64,000 nucleotides of DNA from JAUUSJ01 sp964439395 (GCA_964439395.1 CAYTNV010000020.1:4156-68155); one strand, 5' to 3'. Positions 26,407 through 35,008 are shown, counted from the first letter of the stretch. Notes: generated by a model not told the origin, from the letters alone. Translations and numbers: made by a program.

Positions 26407-28090
26407 AGGTATCCTCCTCTACAATATCACGGAAGCGTATTTTTATTATCCCATTCTCCATTCGGGAGTTTATGTATTTAAAATAATTTTTATCTGTTTT
26501 TGGATAATCTAAATTTTCATTAAAGGAATGCCATCTAGTCTCTTTTCTACTTCTTAGATGTGCAATCAATGCTTTACATACTAATAATCTATCCTTCAAT
26601 TCATATGCAAACAAAAGTTCATGCATATCGAGGGCAGCTATCTGATTTGTTAATTCCAAGAGTTTATCAATCTTCTCATCTGCCAAATTAAGTTGCTTTT
26701 CATTATACTGATAGTGAACTGAAATTCCTCCTGCATACTCATCCATAACTTTTTGCATTCCTTCTTCCAGCTCTTCTATGGAAAAAGCGGAATTTTTAGT
26801 ATTTCGGATTTTTTCATACTCTCCTAAAATTATATCTACTTGTTTTTCAATTTGTTCTGATTCTTCTTGGCTAATATCTACTGTTTCTCTCCATTTATCA
26901 AGAATGGAAAACGCTGCAATTTCGCCTTCCGCCAATGCTCCTGTCACATATTTTTGCGGACATCCTCCTGCTACATCACCTGCCGCATAGAGCCCACTTA
27001 TCGTCGTTTCTCTATTCGTATCCACCCAGTATCCGCTGGCTGTATGACCGCCTACAATATAAGGCTCTGTTCCTTCTATCTCCACATCCTGCTCACTAGG
27101 CATCTTACCACTCTCAATCCACTTTAACGTCTGACTAGGTGCCATATTCAAATATGCTTTCAATAATTCCTCATCTTGCTTTTTTGTAATCGTACTTGTG
27201 CGCAAATAGCAAGGTCCGTTTCCAAGCTGGTTTTCTCTCACTGTTCCATATACACGCTCACTCGTTGTCAAACCGTATTTATCTTCATATACAAATCCTC
27301 TGGAATTTACCTGTTTTGCCCTCACACCCTGAGCGATAGTTCCCGTTGGGGCAATTGTATCTTTGCATCGAAGAGCAATAAATCTCATCTCAAAAGAAGT
27401 CATTTCAGCGCCTGCCAAAATTCCCATCGCATACCCTGCGCCCGTATTAAATGGAGGATACCACATTTTATGTCTAGAAAATCCTGGATTATTCGGTCTG
27501 TATAATCCTGCGGCACCGCCAGTGGCAATTAACACCTCTCTAGCTTTAATGACATAGGCTTTTTCTTCAACAATGGAAAATCCTACCGCGCCGTAAACTT
27601 GATTATTTCTCACAAGTAAATTTGTAATATTTACATAATTGAGAATTTCAATATTCTCCTCATCGTTAACAGCTTTCGCTAAAATTGGCTTGAAGTTCTC
27701 ACCGTTTATCTTAATATTTCTATTTCCACGAGCAACATACTCTCCATTTTCATCTTTTAAAATTACAAGCCCCAAAGCTTCCATATCAGCCGTCACATCA
27801 TTAAAACGTCTGGCAGCTGAGAGCAATAAATCTCTCCTTACAATTCCAGCGGCATCCTTTGTGGCATAATCCACATAATCCTCGGGTGTACGCCCTTTTA
27901 CAATATAAGCATTAATTGCGTTTACACCCGCTGCGAGACATCCACTCCTCTTAATATTAGCCTTTTCTATAATCAACACGCGATGTTTTGAGTTTCTCGC
28001 CACAGTCAATGCTGCATAACATCCCGCCGTTCCTCCTCCTATTATCAGAATATCGGTCTCTATTCTCTCAATTTGCAATTTTTCTTTCAT
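26381..28090 (-). CDS. AprA-like FAD subunit of adenylylsulfate reductase
   Basis: FAD-dependent subunit (569 aa) of the fumarate reductase/AprA superfamily. The dinucleotide-binding motif is ILIIGGGTAGCYAALTVAR (about 14-32), the flavin-contact region is GCLAAGVNAINAYIVKG, and GLYAAGDVAGGCPQKYVTGA is the C-terminal FAD motif. The segment YRPNNPGFSRHKMWYPPFNTGAGYAMG is characteristic of AprA. The partner is the AprB-like ferredoxin and the next genes are cysD and cysN. I infer reduction of APS directly to sulfite, replacing the thioredoxin-dependent CysH route. It follows the repeat array that contains the assembly gap. Confidence 0.92.
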   Translation of the reverse strand: MKEKLQIERIETDILIIGGGTAGCYAALTVARNSKHRVLIIEKANIKRSGCLAAGVNAINAYIVKGRTPEDYVDYATKDAAGIVRRDLLLSAARRFNDVTADMEALGLVILKDENGEYVARGNRNIKINGENFKPILAKAVNDEENIEILNYVNITNLLVRNNQVYGAVGFSIVEEKAYVIKAREVLIATGGAAGLYRPNNPGFSRHKMWYPPFNTGAGYAMGILAGAEMTSFEMRFIALRCKDTIAPTGTIAQGVRAKQVNSRGFVYEDKYGLTTSERVYGTVRENQLGNGPCYLRTSTITKKQDEELLKAYLNMAPSQTLKWIESGKMPSEQDVEIEGTEPYIVGGHTASGYWVDTNRETTISGLYAAGDVAGGCPQKYVTGALAEGEIAAFSILDKWRETVDISQEESEQIEKQVDIILGEYEKIRNTKNSAFSIEELEEGMQKVMDEYAGGISVHYQYNEKQLNLADEKIDKLLELTNQIAALDMHELLFAYELKDRLLVCKALIAHLRSRKETRWHSFNENLDYPKTDKNYFKYINSRMENGIIKIRFRDIVEEDTYEHTNQSR

Positions 28091-28108
28091 ATCTTTTCCC
28101 CTTTTTAT

Positions 28109-28480
28109 ATACCTTATGAAACAGCGTAAGCTGTTTTCGCCCGCAGGGCATAGAATATGGTATGCTCTGTGAGTATACCTTGTGAAACAGCANNNNNNNN
28201 NNNNNNNNNNNNNNNNNNNNNNNNNNNNNNNNNNNNNNNNNNNNNNNNNNNNNNNNNNNNNNNNNNNNNNNNNNNNNNNNNNNNNNNNNNNNTAAGCTGT
28301 TTTCGCCCGCAGGGCATAAAATATGGTATGCTCCGTGAGTATACCTTGTGAAACAGCATAAGCTGTTTTCGCCCGCAGGGCATAAAATATGGTATGCTCC
28401 GTGAGTATACCTTATAAAACAGCAAAACTGTTTTTCATCCCATAGGGGGTTAGAATGCGATATGCCCTATAGGTACATAA
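28109..28480. repeat. Tandem array of 66-bp palindromic units
   Basis: Head-to-tail units start at 28109, 28175 and 28341 (66 bases each), plus a partial unit ending at 28340 after the gap and a degenerate one from 28407. Each unit contains two hairpins, GAAACAGC/GCTGTTTTC and GGTATGCTC/GAGTATACC. Copies differ by few bases. It lies between cysA and the AprA-like gene. Related single copies occur at 34692-34757 and 49079-49212. Confidence 0.9.
28193..28292. other. Assembly gap (100 N)
   Basis: Exactly 100 N interrupt the tandem array, a conventional placeholder for a gap of unknown size. The repeat structure is the likely reason that assembly failed, so the number of units in the genome is unknown. 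Confidence 0.98.
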
Positions 28481-28509
28481 TCTAAATTGTATAAATTTTT
28501 ATATTTTTC

Positions 28510-29565
28510 CTAAATTACTAAAGATTCCTCTCGGATAGAACTATTCTCAACTAAGAATACCTGATTTCCTTTTATAACAAAAACTTTATAGACAAAGACA
28601 TCCACCGTTTCTCCTTCCAAAACTGGCGCTTCTTCTAATCCTCTCTTTGCAGTGAGAATAATATCTCCAAGGCGAACCTTCAACTCCAGATTATTTCCGC
28701 GGAAAGAAACTCTCTCCACAATTCCCTCCATCGCAGAGCTTTTATAAATCTGAACTTCATCTTTCTTTGTGACTCTCACAAATTCTGGACGTACAATAGC
28801 TCTCTCGGCTCCTTCTATATTTTCAAAATAGTGAAGCTGGCGATAATCCACGATTGCCGTCTGCCCAAAGAATGATGCAGTAAATGCTGTCTGGGGATTT
28901 TGATACACTTCTAACGGTGTTCCTTTTTGCTCAATTCTTCCCTGATTCGTGATAATAATCTCGTCGGCCACCTCGATGGCCTCTTCCTGATCATGAGTGA
29001 CAAAAATGCTAGTTATTCCTAATTGGCCAATCATTTCTTTTAACCAACTTCTAAGTTCCTGTCTAATTTTCGCATCAATAGCCGCAAAGGGCTCATCTAA
29101 AAGTAAAAGATGCGGATTGGGAGCTAAAGCTCTGGCAAACGCCACTCTCTGTCTTTGCCCTCCAGAAAGCTGACTAGGATAACGTTTCTCAAGACCACTA
29201 AGACCAGTCAGAGAAACAAGCTCCGAAACTCTTTCCCTTATTTTTTCATTATCTACTTTTTTCACTTTTAACCCAAAAGCAATATTATCATATACAGTCA
29301 TATATCGGAACAAAGCATAATTTTGAAATACAAAGCCAATCCCTCTTGCACTTGGCGCTATATCATTTACTATATTTCCATCAATTATAATCTGACCACT
29401 GTCTGGCTGCTCAAGTCCGGCTATCATGCGGAGTATCGTAGTCTTACCACTACCACTTGGCCCCAAAAGTCCAATTAATTTTCCTTTCTCAATACCAAAG
29501 TTTACCTCATCCGATGCCTTATATGAACCAAAAGTCTTATTAATATTTTTTAATTCAACGTACAT
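28510..29565 (-). CDS. cysA: Sulfate ABC transporter ATP-binding protein
   Basis: ATPase subunit (351 aa) of the sulfate/thiosulfate importer. Walker A is GPSGSGKTT (about 36-44), the signature is LSGGQRQRVAFARAL, Walker B is LLLLDEPFAAID, and the switch His is in FVTHDQEEA. A C-terminal TOBE-like regulatory domain follows from about residue 240. It lies 4 bp after cysW in the operon sbp-cysT-cysW-cysA. It powers entry of sulfate for the CysDN/AprBA enzymes encoded just downstream. Confidence 0.95.
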   Translation of the reverse strand: MYVELKNINKTFGSYKASDEVNFGIEKGKLIGLLGPSGSGKTTILRMIAGLEQPDSGQIIIDGNIVNDIAPSARGIGFVFQNYALFRYMTVYDNIAFGLKVKKVDNEKIRERVSELVSLTGLSGLEKRYPSQLSGGQRQRVAFARALAPNPHLLLLDEPFAAIDAKIRQELRSWLKEMIGQLGITSIFVTHDQEEAIEVADEIIITNQGRIEQKGTPLEVYQNPQTAFTASFFGQTAIVDYRQLHYFENIEGAERAIVRPEFVRVTKKDEVQIYKSSAMEGIVERVSFRGNNLELKVRLGDIILTAKRGLEEAPVLEGETVDVFVYKVFVIKGNQVFLVENSSIREESLVI

Positions 29566-29569
29566 ATGC

Positions 29570-30397
29570 TTATGTCTCCTTTTTCCCTCTATATTCCACT
29601 ATACTTCGAATCACCAGCAGAACAATTGCCAAAATCACAAGAATAGACGATACGGCAAAAGCTGATACATACTGAAATTCGTTAAATAATATCTCTACAT
29701 GAAGAGGCAAAGTATTCGTTTTTCCCCGCAAATGTCCAGATAAAACAGATACGGCACCGAACTCTCCCATAGCTCTCGCTGTACATAGTACAACACCGTA
29801 GAGAAAAGCCCATTTTATATGAGGAAAAGTGATTTTCCAAAATATACTCATTCCTTTTGCTCCCATTAATGCGGCAGCTTCCTCCTCATCTGTTCCCACT
29901 GCTTCTAGTACAGGAATCAATTCTCTGGAGACAAAGGGAAATGTAACGAATATAGTTGCAAGTATAATTCCAGGAACCGCAAATACAATCTTAATTCCTA
30001 ATTGTTGGAGCAAAGGATATAAAGCACTTTGCTTTCCAAAAATTAAAATATAAATAAGACCCGCAATAATCGGTGAGACAGTTACTGGAATATCAATCAA
30101 TGTCGTAAGTACTTTTTTTCCTCGATAATGAAATCTCGTCAATGCCCATGCGGCACATAAACCAAAAATAGTATTAAAAAGAACTGCCAATATTGTCGCT
30201 TGAATTGTTAATATGAATGCTTTTATTGTATATTCATCTGTAATAGCAGATATATAAAATTCCCAACCCTTTCGAAGAGCCTCCGTGATTACAACAAATA
30301 GAGGTAATATCAACATAACTCCGAGAAATAAGACGCTAATTCCTATAAGTAGTAATTTCACTATCCACTGTTTTCTTTCTTTCTCATTTGTCTTCAT
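29570..30397 (-). CDS. cysW: Sulfate ABC transporter permease CysW
   Basis: Membrane permease (275 aa) of the sulfate importer, with about six membrane segments. The EAA loop region is EEAAALMGAKGMSIFWKITF, and the ending FNEFQYVSAFAVSSILVILA is typical of CysW. The start codon overlaps the cysT stop by one base, and cysA follows after 4 bp. It pairs with CysT to form the channel. Confidence 0.94.
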   Translation of the reverse strand: MKTNEKERKQWIVKLLLIGISVLFLGVMLILPLFVVITEALRKGWEFYISAITDEYTIKAFILTIQATILAVLFNTIFGLCAAWALTRFHYRGKKVLTTLIDIPVTVSPIIAGLIYILIFGKQSALYPLLQQLGIKIVFAVPGIILATIFVTFPFVSRELIPVLEAVGTDEEEAAALMGAKGMSIFWKITFPHIKWAFLYGVVLCTARAMGEFGAVSVLSGHLRGKTNTLPLHVEILFNEFQYVSAFAVSSILVILAIVLLVIRSIVEYRGKKET

Positions 30398-31233
30398 CAG
30401 CTATTTCCTCCTCTGATTCGTTTTGAATTATGAGCTTGCAAGGCATTTACAGCAAATAAAATTAAAAATGATATAAAAAGCATAACTAACGCTATGGATG
30501 TGGCGCTGGCGTAATCGTATTCCTGAAGCTCTGACATAATAATAAGCGGTGTGATCTCCGTATAATAAGGTTTATTTCCTGCTATAAAAACAACGCTTCC
30601 ATATTCTCCAAGACATCTTCCAAACGCCAGCCCTGTTCCAGTAAACAGGGCTGGCATCAATTCTGGAAAAATCACTCTCCTAAATATAACTGCTGGCTTT
30701 GCTCCCAAAACCATAGCCGCTTCCTCGTAAGAATTATCCAACTTTTCTAATACTGGCTGTACAGCTCGAACTACAAAAGGTATTCCTATAAAAACAAGTG
30801 CAATTGTAATTCCGATTCTCGTATAAGCTATCTTAATTCCAAACTGACCAAAAAATTTTCCTACTAACCCAGTATCTGATGTCAACGATGTAAGTGCAAT
30901 TCCCGCTACCGCTGTGGGTAAGGCAAATGGCAATTCTATCATTCCATCCATAATTCTTTTTCCAGGAAAATCATATCGAACGAGAACCCATGCTAAAATG
31001 ATTCCCATTACAGCATTGATAATAGACGCTACAAAGGCTGTAATAAAGCTAACATAAAAGCTCGACAGCACTCTTTCTCTGGTAATCACCTCAAAAAACT
31101 CCCTTATGCCAAGTTTGGAAGAATACACTGCCAAGGATGCCAGCGGAATTAGCACAATGATACTAAGCATGGCAATAGTTACTCCCATAGTCAAACTTAA
31201 TCCAGGGATAACCTGCTTTTTATTTCTTCTCAT
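30397..31233 (-). CDS. cysT: Sulfate ABC transporter permease CysT
   Basis: Membrane permease (278 aa from this start) of the sulfate importer. I chose the ATG at 31233 because GGAGGAG stands 5 bases before it and the first residues (MRRNKKQVIPGLSLTMGV) begin the conserved domain. A longer reading that reaches into the binding-protein gene is not supported. The EAA region is EEAAMVLGAKPAVIFRRVIF, and GRCLGEYGSVVFIAGNKP is diagnostic for the CysT/CysU family. The region between it and the binding-protein gene carries palindromic element copy B. Confidence 0.94.
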   Translation of the reverse strand: MRRNKKQVIPGLSLTMGVTIAMLSIIVLIPLASLAVYSSKLGIREFFEVITRERVLSSFYVSFITAFVASIINAVMGIILAWVLVRYDFPGKRIMDGMIELPFALPTAVAGIALTSLTSDTGLVGKFFGQFGIKIAYTRIGITIALVFIGIPFVVRAVQPVLEKLDNSYEEAAMVLGAKPAVIFRRVIFPELMPALFTGTGLAFGRCLGEYGSVVFIAGNKPYYTEITPLIIMSELQEYDYASATSIALVMLFISFLILFAVNALQAHNSKRIRGGNS

Positions 31234-31240
31234 TCTATAC

Positions 31241-31345
31241 TCCTCCCTCTCTAAACCGACATGCCTGCTGTTGCAGGCATCACCATAAATAAAAGTCCCA
31301 ATTGTTTCGCACTTTAAGGAAGTTCGATTCACTAGGCTCGAGAAT
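31241..31345 (-). repeat. Palindromic element, copy B, in front of cysT
   Basis: On the minus strand GGGACTTTTATTTATGGTGA runs into the hairpin TGCCTGC-AACA-GCAGGCA, then TGTCGGTTTAGAGAGG, directly before the cysT ribosome site. The arrangement and most bases match copy A (22976-23092). It may lower or set permease expression relative to the binding protein. Confidence 0.6.
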
Positions 31346-31360
31346 ACCTCGCTAAGTGCT

Positions 31361-32410
31361 CTATTTTTCATATATTTGATCAAACACACCGCCGTCCGCA
31401 AAATGTGTTTCTTGTGCTTTATCCCATCCGCCAAACTTCTCAATCGTAACTAAATCAATATTAAGGTCGAATACATCTGAGTATTCTTTTAAAATCTCTT
31501 CGTTAGAAGGGCGATAATAATTATCTCCTGCAATTCTCTGTGCTTCATCAGAATACAAATAGTTAAGATATTCTGTAGCCACATCACGTGTTCCTCTCTC
31601 ATCTACTACAGAATCTACAACTGCTACAGAAGGCTGTGCTAAAATACTAATACTTGGAGTGATGATTTCATAATCATCTGGATAATCTTTTACAGATAAA
31701 TACGCTTCATTCTCCCAAGCAATCAATACATCACCCTGCCCATTTTCCACAAAAGAGGTAGTAGCTCCTCTTGCTCCTGAATCTAGTACTAATACATTTT
31801 CATATAATTTCTTTATAAAATCTTTAATTTGCTCTTCATTGCCATTATAAAGCTTATCTGCATATGCCCATGCTGCTAAATAATTCCATCGAGCTCCTCC
31901 GGAAGTTTTTGGATTTGGAGTAATAATTCCTACTCCATCTTTTACTAAATCATCCCAGTCTTTAATATTTTTAGGATTTCCTTTGCGAACTAGAAAAACA
32001 ATAGTAGATGTATAAGGAGAACTATCGTCTGGAAACTCTTCCACCCATCCATCTTCAATAAGTCCTGCATCCTGAACTGCTTTTACATCATATTCCAAAG
32101 CTAGAGTCACTACATCCGCTTCCAAACCATTTGCAACCTCTAACGCCTGCTTTCCAGAACCACCGTGAGACTGCGTAATCTCCACATCCTGTCCTGTTTC
32201 CTCTTTCCAATGTTTCGCAAAAATTTCATTATACTTCTCATATAATTCTCTTGTAGGGTCGTAAGATACATTTGTGATAGATACTGTATCAGAAGAACTA
32301 GAAGATTTTTTTCCTTCCTCACCTGTACCATTTGCCGACCCGCATCCAACCAGACTAGTAATTGCCAAAATTGCTATAAGACCAAATGATAATATATTCT
32401 TTTTTTTCAT
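31361..32410 (-). CDS. sbp: Sulfate-binding lipoprotein
   Basis: Periplasmic-type sulfate-binding protein anchored as a lipoprotein (349 aa, lipobox Cys23 in SLVGCGS). It has the Sbp/CysP family segments SYDPTRELYEKYNEIFAKHW, ITQSHGGSGKQA, NPKTSGGARWNYLAAWAYA and DSGARGATTSFVENGQGDV, the last lining the anion site. It is the first of the four importer genes, 260 bp after the yezD-like gene and its terminator. Confidence 0.95.
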   Translation of the reverse strand: MKKKNILSFGLIAILAITSLVGCGSANGTGEEGKKSSSSSDTVSITNVSYDPTRELYEKYNEIFAKHWKEETGQDVEITQSHGGSGKQALEVANGLEADVVTLALEYDVKAVQDAGLIEDGWVEEFPDDSSPYTSTIVFLVRKGNPKNIKDWDDLVKDGVGIITPNPKTSGGARWNYLAAWAYADKLYNGNEEQIKDFIKKLYENVLVLDSGARGATTSFVENGQGDVLIAWENEAYLSVKDYPDDYEIITPSISILAQPSVAVVDSVVDERGTRDVATEYLNYLYSDEAQRIAGDNYYRPSNEEILKEYSDVFDLNIDLVTIEKFGGWDKAQETHFADGGVFDQIYEK

Positions 32411-32610
32411 AATATTTCTGTCTCCCTCATTTTTTATTTTATGATAATTGACATTTTAATAAAATAATAAATGCCATGTCTATTCTTATTTATGATATAT
32501 AAGTCAGCTCTACTGACGTTTTCCTCTATGTAAAAAACAACATCGGCTTATTCCCCCTAAGCCTGTAAAACGTTTCCCTTTATTCATTTTTAATTCCTAT
32601 CCTTTCAAAA

Positions 32611-32653
32611 AAACCAGAGTATTTAAGTGTTTTTCCACTCAAAACTCTAGTTT
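32611..32653 (-). terminator. Probable terminator after the yezD-like gene
   Basis: On the minus strand AAACTAGAGTTTTGAGTG opposes CACTTAAATACTCTGGTTT as an imperfect stem, followed by a run of seven T. It would end or attenuate transcription between the regulator unit and the importer genes. Confidence 0.6.
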
Positions 32654-32670
32654 TCCAGTCAGTTTTGTTA

Positions 32671-32817
32671 TCACTTATTCAATCTTAATTTTTCATGTTT
32701 TTCAATTTGTACTACTTTTCCATCCTGCACAATTACTGTGACAGATCCAAACTTTATACTCTCAATAAGCTCCTTGATTTTATCCAACTCTTTATTGGTC
32801 ACTTTTATACCTTCCAT
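32671..32817 (-). CDS. yezD: YezD-like small protein (DUF2292)
   Basis: A 48-aa protein beginning MEGIKVTNKELDKIKELIES. Its core GSVTVIVQDGKVVQIEKHEK matches the pattern of B. subtilis YezD (a GSV-x-I and VVQIE-x-xEK signature). Members of this family occur with sulfate-assimilation genes; the biochemical role is unknown. It lies between the Rrf2 regulator gene (27 bp) and a terminator, followed by the sulfate-binding protein gene. The stop is TGA at 32671-32673. No strong Shine-Dalgarno is seen beyond GAGG upstream. Confidence 0.8.
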   Translation of the reverse strand: MEGIKVTNKELDKIKELIESIKFGSVTVIVQDGKVVQIEKHEKLRLNK

Positions 32818-32844
32818 GATAACTCCTCATATAATCCTCTCTCA

Positions 32845-33291
32845 TCAAATATAATACATATCCTGATTGTATTCTTTGTAATCTAAATAGTTGTTTTTCA
32901 AGTCTTCTAATGTCACATGTTGCAATACGTACTCTAACTGACTATTTACTGGTTCAATCACCAACTTTTGAATGCTGACTGCAATACTGCGGCTATGGCT
33001 ACCATCTAGCATTTCCTCTTCTTCAATCTGATAACTACCGTCTAATACCTCTAAAATTTCAGAAACTGTAAGTTCTTTTGGACTCACATTCAATCGATAT
33101 CCCCCCTGAGACCCTTTCGTTCCCTTTACAATCCCTGCTCTTCTAAGGCTCGCAAACACTTGCTCCAAATACTGTGGAGAAATACCATTTCGCTCTGCTA
33201 TATTTCCCAGTACGACATGTTCCTTACCTGCGTTTGCTGCCAAATCAATCAATGCTCTAAGTCCATATCTACATTTCCTTGAAAGCTTCAT
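32845..33291 (-). CDS. Rrf2-family regulator, CymR-like
   Basis: A 148-aa Rrf2 transcription factor. The winged-helix segment is MKLSRKCRYGLRALIDLA ... ISPQYLEQVFASLRRAGIVKGTKGSQGGYRL. The GSQGGYRL wing is typical of CymR/IscR relatives, and no cluster-ligand cysteines follow, unlike IscR. Of three close starts, I chose the ATG at 33291 because GGAGGG stands 4-5 bases upstream. Position between the O-acetylhomoserine sulfhydrylase and sulfate genes suggests a cysteine-responsive master repressor of this cluster. In B. subtilis CymR works with CysK, which is not in the window. Confidence 0.85.
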   Translation of the reverse strand: MKLSRKCRYGLRALIDLAANAGKEHVVLGNIAERNGISPQYLEQVFASLRRAGIVKGTKGSQGGYRLNVSPKELTVSEILEVLDGSYQIEEEEMLDGSHSRSIAVSIQKLVIEPVNSQLEYVLQHVTLEDLKNNYLDYKEYNQDMYYI

Positions 33292-33349
33292 CATTCCCTC
33301 CACATAGTTTTTTATAGATAATTCATGTAATAGCAGCGATATTCACATA

Positions 33350-34660
33350 CTACTCCACTACTTTGAATGCCTCTTCCAAATCCTGGAGAATATCTGCAAT
33401 ATTTTCTGTACCAATAGATAAACGGACCGTATTAGGCTTGATACCCTGATCTAAAAGTTCTTCTTCCGTGCACTGACTATGTGTAGTCGTAGCTGGATGA
33501 ATTACAAGAGATTTTACATCCGCAACATTCGCCAAAAGGGAGAAAAGCTCTAAATTATCAATAAAATCTTTTGCTTTTTGAGCATCACCTTTGATTTCAA
33601 AAGTAAAAATGGAACCTCCACCATTTGGGAAATATTTCTTATATAATTCCTTCTGACTTTCCTCTTTTGCCACGGCTGGATGATGAACTGCCTCTACCTG
33701 TGGATGATTATTCAAATATTCCACAACTTTTAAAGCATTCTGCACGTGACGCTCCACACGAAGAGATAATGTCTCTAATCCTTGAAGGAAGAAAAATGCA
33801 TGGAATGGAGAAAGAGTCGCTCCTGTATCTCTCAAAAGAATCGCACGAATTTTTGTCACAAATGCAGCTGCTCCTACCGCTTTTGTAAAGCTGATTCCGT
33901 GATAACTTGGATTTGGCTCTGTAAGTGATGGGAATTTTCCAGATGCTTCCCAATCAAACTTTCCACTATCTACAATGACACCACCGATTGTAGTTCCATG
34001 CCCACCAATAAACTTTGTCGCAGAATGAACTACAATATCTGCACCGTACTCAATTGGACGAACTAAGTATGGAGTTGCAAAAGTATTATCTATAACGAGA
34101 GGAATTTTATGTGCATGTGCAATCTTTGCAATCGCCTCAATATCTACCACATCAGAATTTGGATTTCCAAGCGTCTCAATAAATACGGCCTTTGTATTTT
34201 CTTGGATGGCAGCTTCTATCTCTTCCTCATTAAAAATATCTACAAATGTAGTTTCAATTCCATATTGTGGAAGTGTGTGAGCTAATAGATTATAGGAACC
34301 ACCATATATATTTTTAGCAGAAACGATATGATCACCATTCTGTGCTAAATTTTGAATTGTATAGGAAATAGCTGCAGCGCCAGAAGCTACCGCAAGAGCT
34401 GCTACTCCACCTTCTAATGCTGCCATTCTCTGTTCAAACACATCCTCTGTTGGATTGGTGAGACGTCCGTAAATATTTCCTGCATCTGTTAAACCAAAAC
34501 GTGCTGCTGCATGATCGCTATTATGGAATACATAGGAAGATGTCTGGTAAATAGGAACTGCTCTTGCGTCTGTCACTGGATCAGCCTTTTCCTGTCCTAC
34601 ATGTAACTGTAATGTTTCAAATTTAAAATTTCTATTTTCTCTTGTAATTTTCTTGCTCAT
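33350..34660 (-). CDS. metY: O-acetylhomoserine sulfhydrylase
   Basis: PLP enzyme (436 aa) making homocysteine from O-acetylhomoserine and sulfide, so linking assimilated sulfur to methionine. The PLP lysine is in VVHSATKFIGGHGTTIGG. Cofactor-phosphate contacts lie in ASGAAAISYTIQNLAQNGDH, and LVIDNTFATPYLVRPIEYGAD contains the catalytic Asp. The insertion-rich length (about 430, against about 390 for gamma-synthases) is typical of MetY. The Rrf2 gene follows within 60 bp, so the regulator is probably co-transcribed. A consensus promoter lies about 320 bp upstream. Confidence 0.93.
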   Translation of the reverse strand: MSKKITRENRNFKFETLQLHVGQEKADPVTDARAVPIYQTSSYVFHNSDHAAARFGLTDAGNIYGRLTNPTEDVFEQRMAALEGGVAALAVASGAAAISYTIQNLAQNGDHIVSAKNIYGGSYNLLAHTLPQYGIETTFVDIFNEEEIEAAIQENTKAVFIETLGNPNSDVVDIEAIAKIAHAHKIPLVIDNTFATPYLVRPIEYGADIVVHSATKFIGGHGTTIGGVIVDSGKFDWEASGKFPSLTEPNPSYHGISFTKAVGAAAFVTKIRAILLRDTGATLSPFHAFFFLQGLETLSLRVERHVQNALKVVEYLNNHPQVEAVHHPAVAKEESQKELYKKYFPNGGGSIFTFEIKGDAQKAKDFIDNLELFSLLANVADVKSLVIHPATTTHSQCTEEELLDQGIKPNTVRLSIGTENIADILQDLEEAFKVVE

Positions 34661-34691
34661 AATCTCATCCTTTCTATATCTTATTATAACT

Positions 34692-34757
34692 TATACCCAA
34701 TAGGGCAACCTCCTATGCCCTTGCGGACGAAGAAACAACTTCGTTGTTTCATAAGGG
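34692..34757. repeat. Dispersed palindromic repeat, single copy upstream of metY
   Basis: CTATGCCCTTGCGGACGA is followed by the hairpin GAAACAAC-TTC-GTTGTTTC and CATAAGG. This matches the core of the 66-bp units at 28109-28480 (read on the other strand). It lies in the long metY leader. Confidence 0.7.
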
Positions 34758-34979
34758 ATGGTTTTGTATTTAACATATCTGGTACAATCTCTGTACCTAT
34801 TTCTTGGATCTTATGTAGTCTAAATTTTCCCTCTAAAACATTAAGAAATCAACTGGCCTCACTGTCTCATATCTTTCACTCGTGAAGTATTCACAGCTAA
34901 TCTAATTATATTTTGGGGAAATATTTATGCCTACACTTTATTTCCTACTAATTCTATATGTTTTATATGAATTTGTTTC

Positions 34980-35008
34980 ATTATATTCCTATTATTCCTA
35001 TTTGTCAA
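34980..35008 (-). promoter_or_regulatory. Consensus promoter for metY with repeat in the spacer
   Basis: TTGACA (35003-35008) and TATAAT (34980-34985) are both perfect with a 17-base spacer. The spacer carries the direct repeat ATAGGAATA-ATAGGAATA, well placed as an operator for the adjacent Rrf2/CymR-like repressor. The transcript would have a leader of about 310 bases. Confidence 0.8.

Noticed and set aside
28109..28480. Possible CRISPR array
   Set aside because: The 66-bp units are contiguous with no unique spacers between them, and no cas genes are near.
30397..31443. A 348-aa version of CysT
   Set aside because: The extra N-terminus lies inside the binding-protein gene and the palindromic element; a strong ribosome site supports the ATG at 31233.
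34661..35000. SAM riboswitch upstream of metY
   Set aside because: The long leader lacks the conserved S-box core sequences; only the palindromic repeat and a plain promoter were found.
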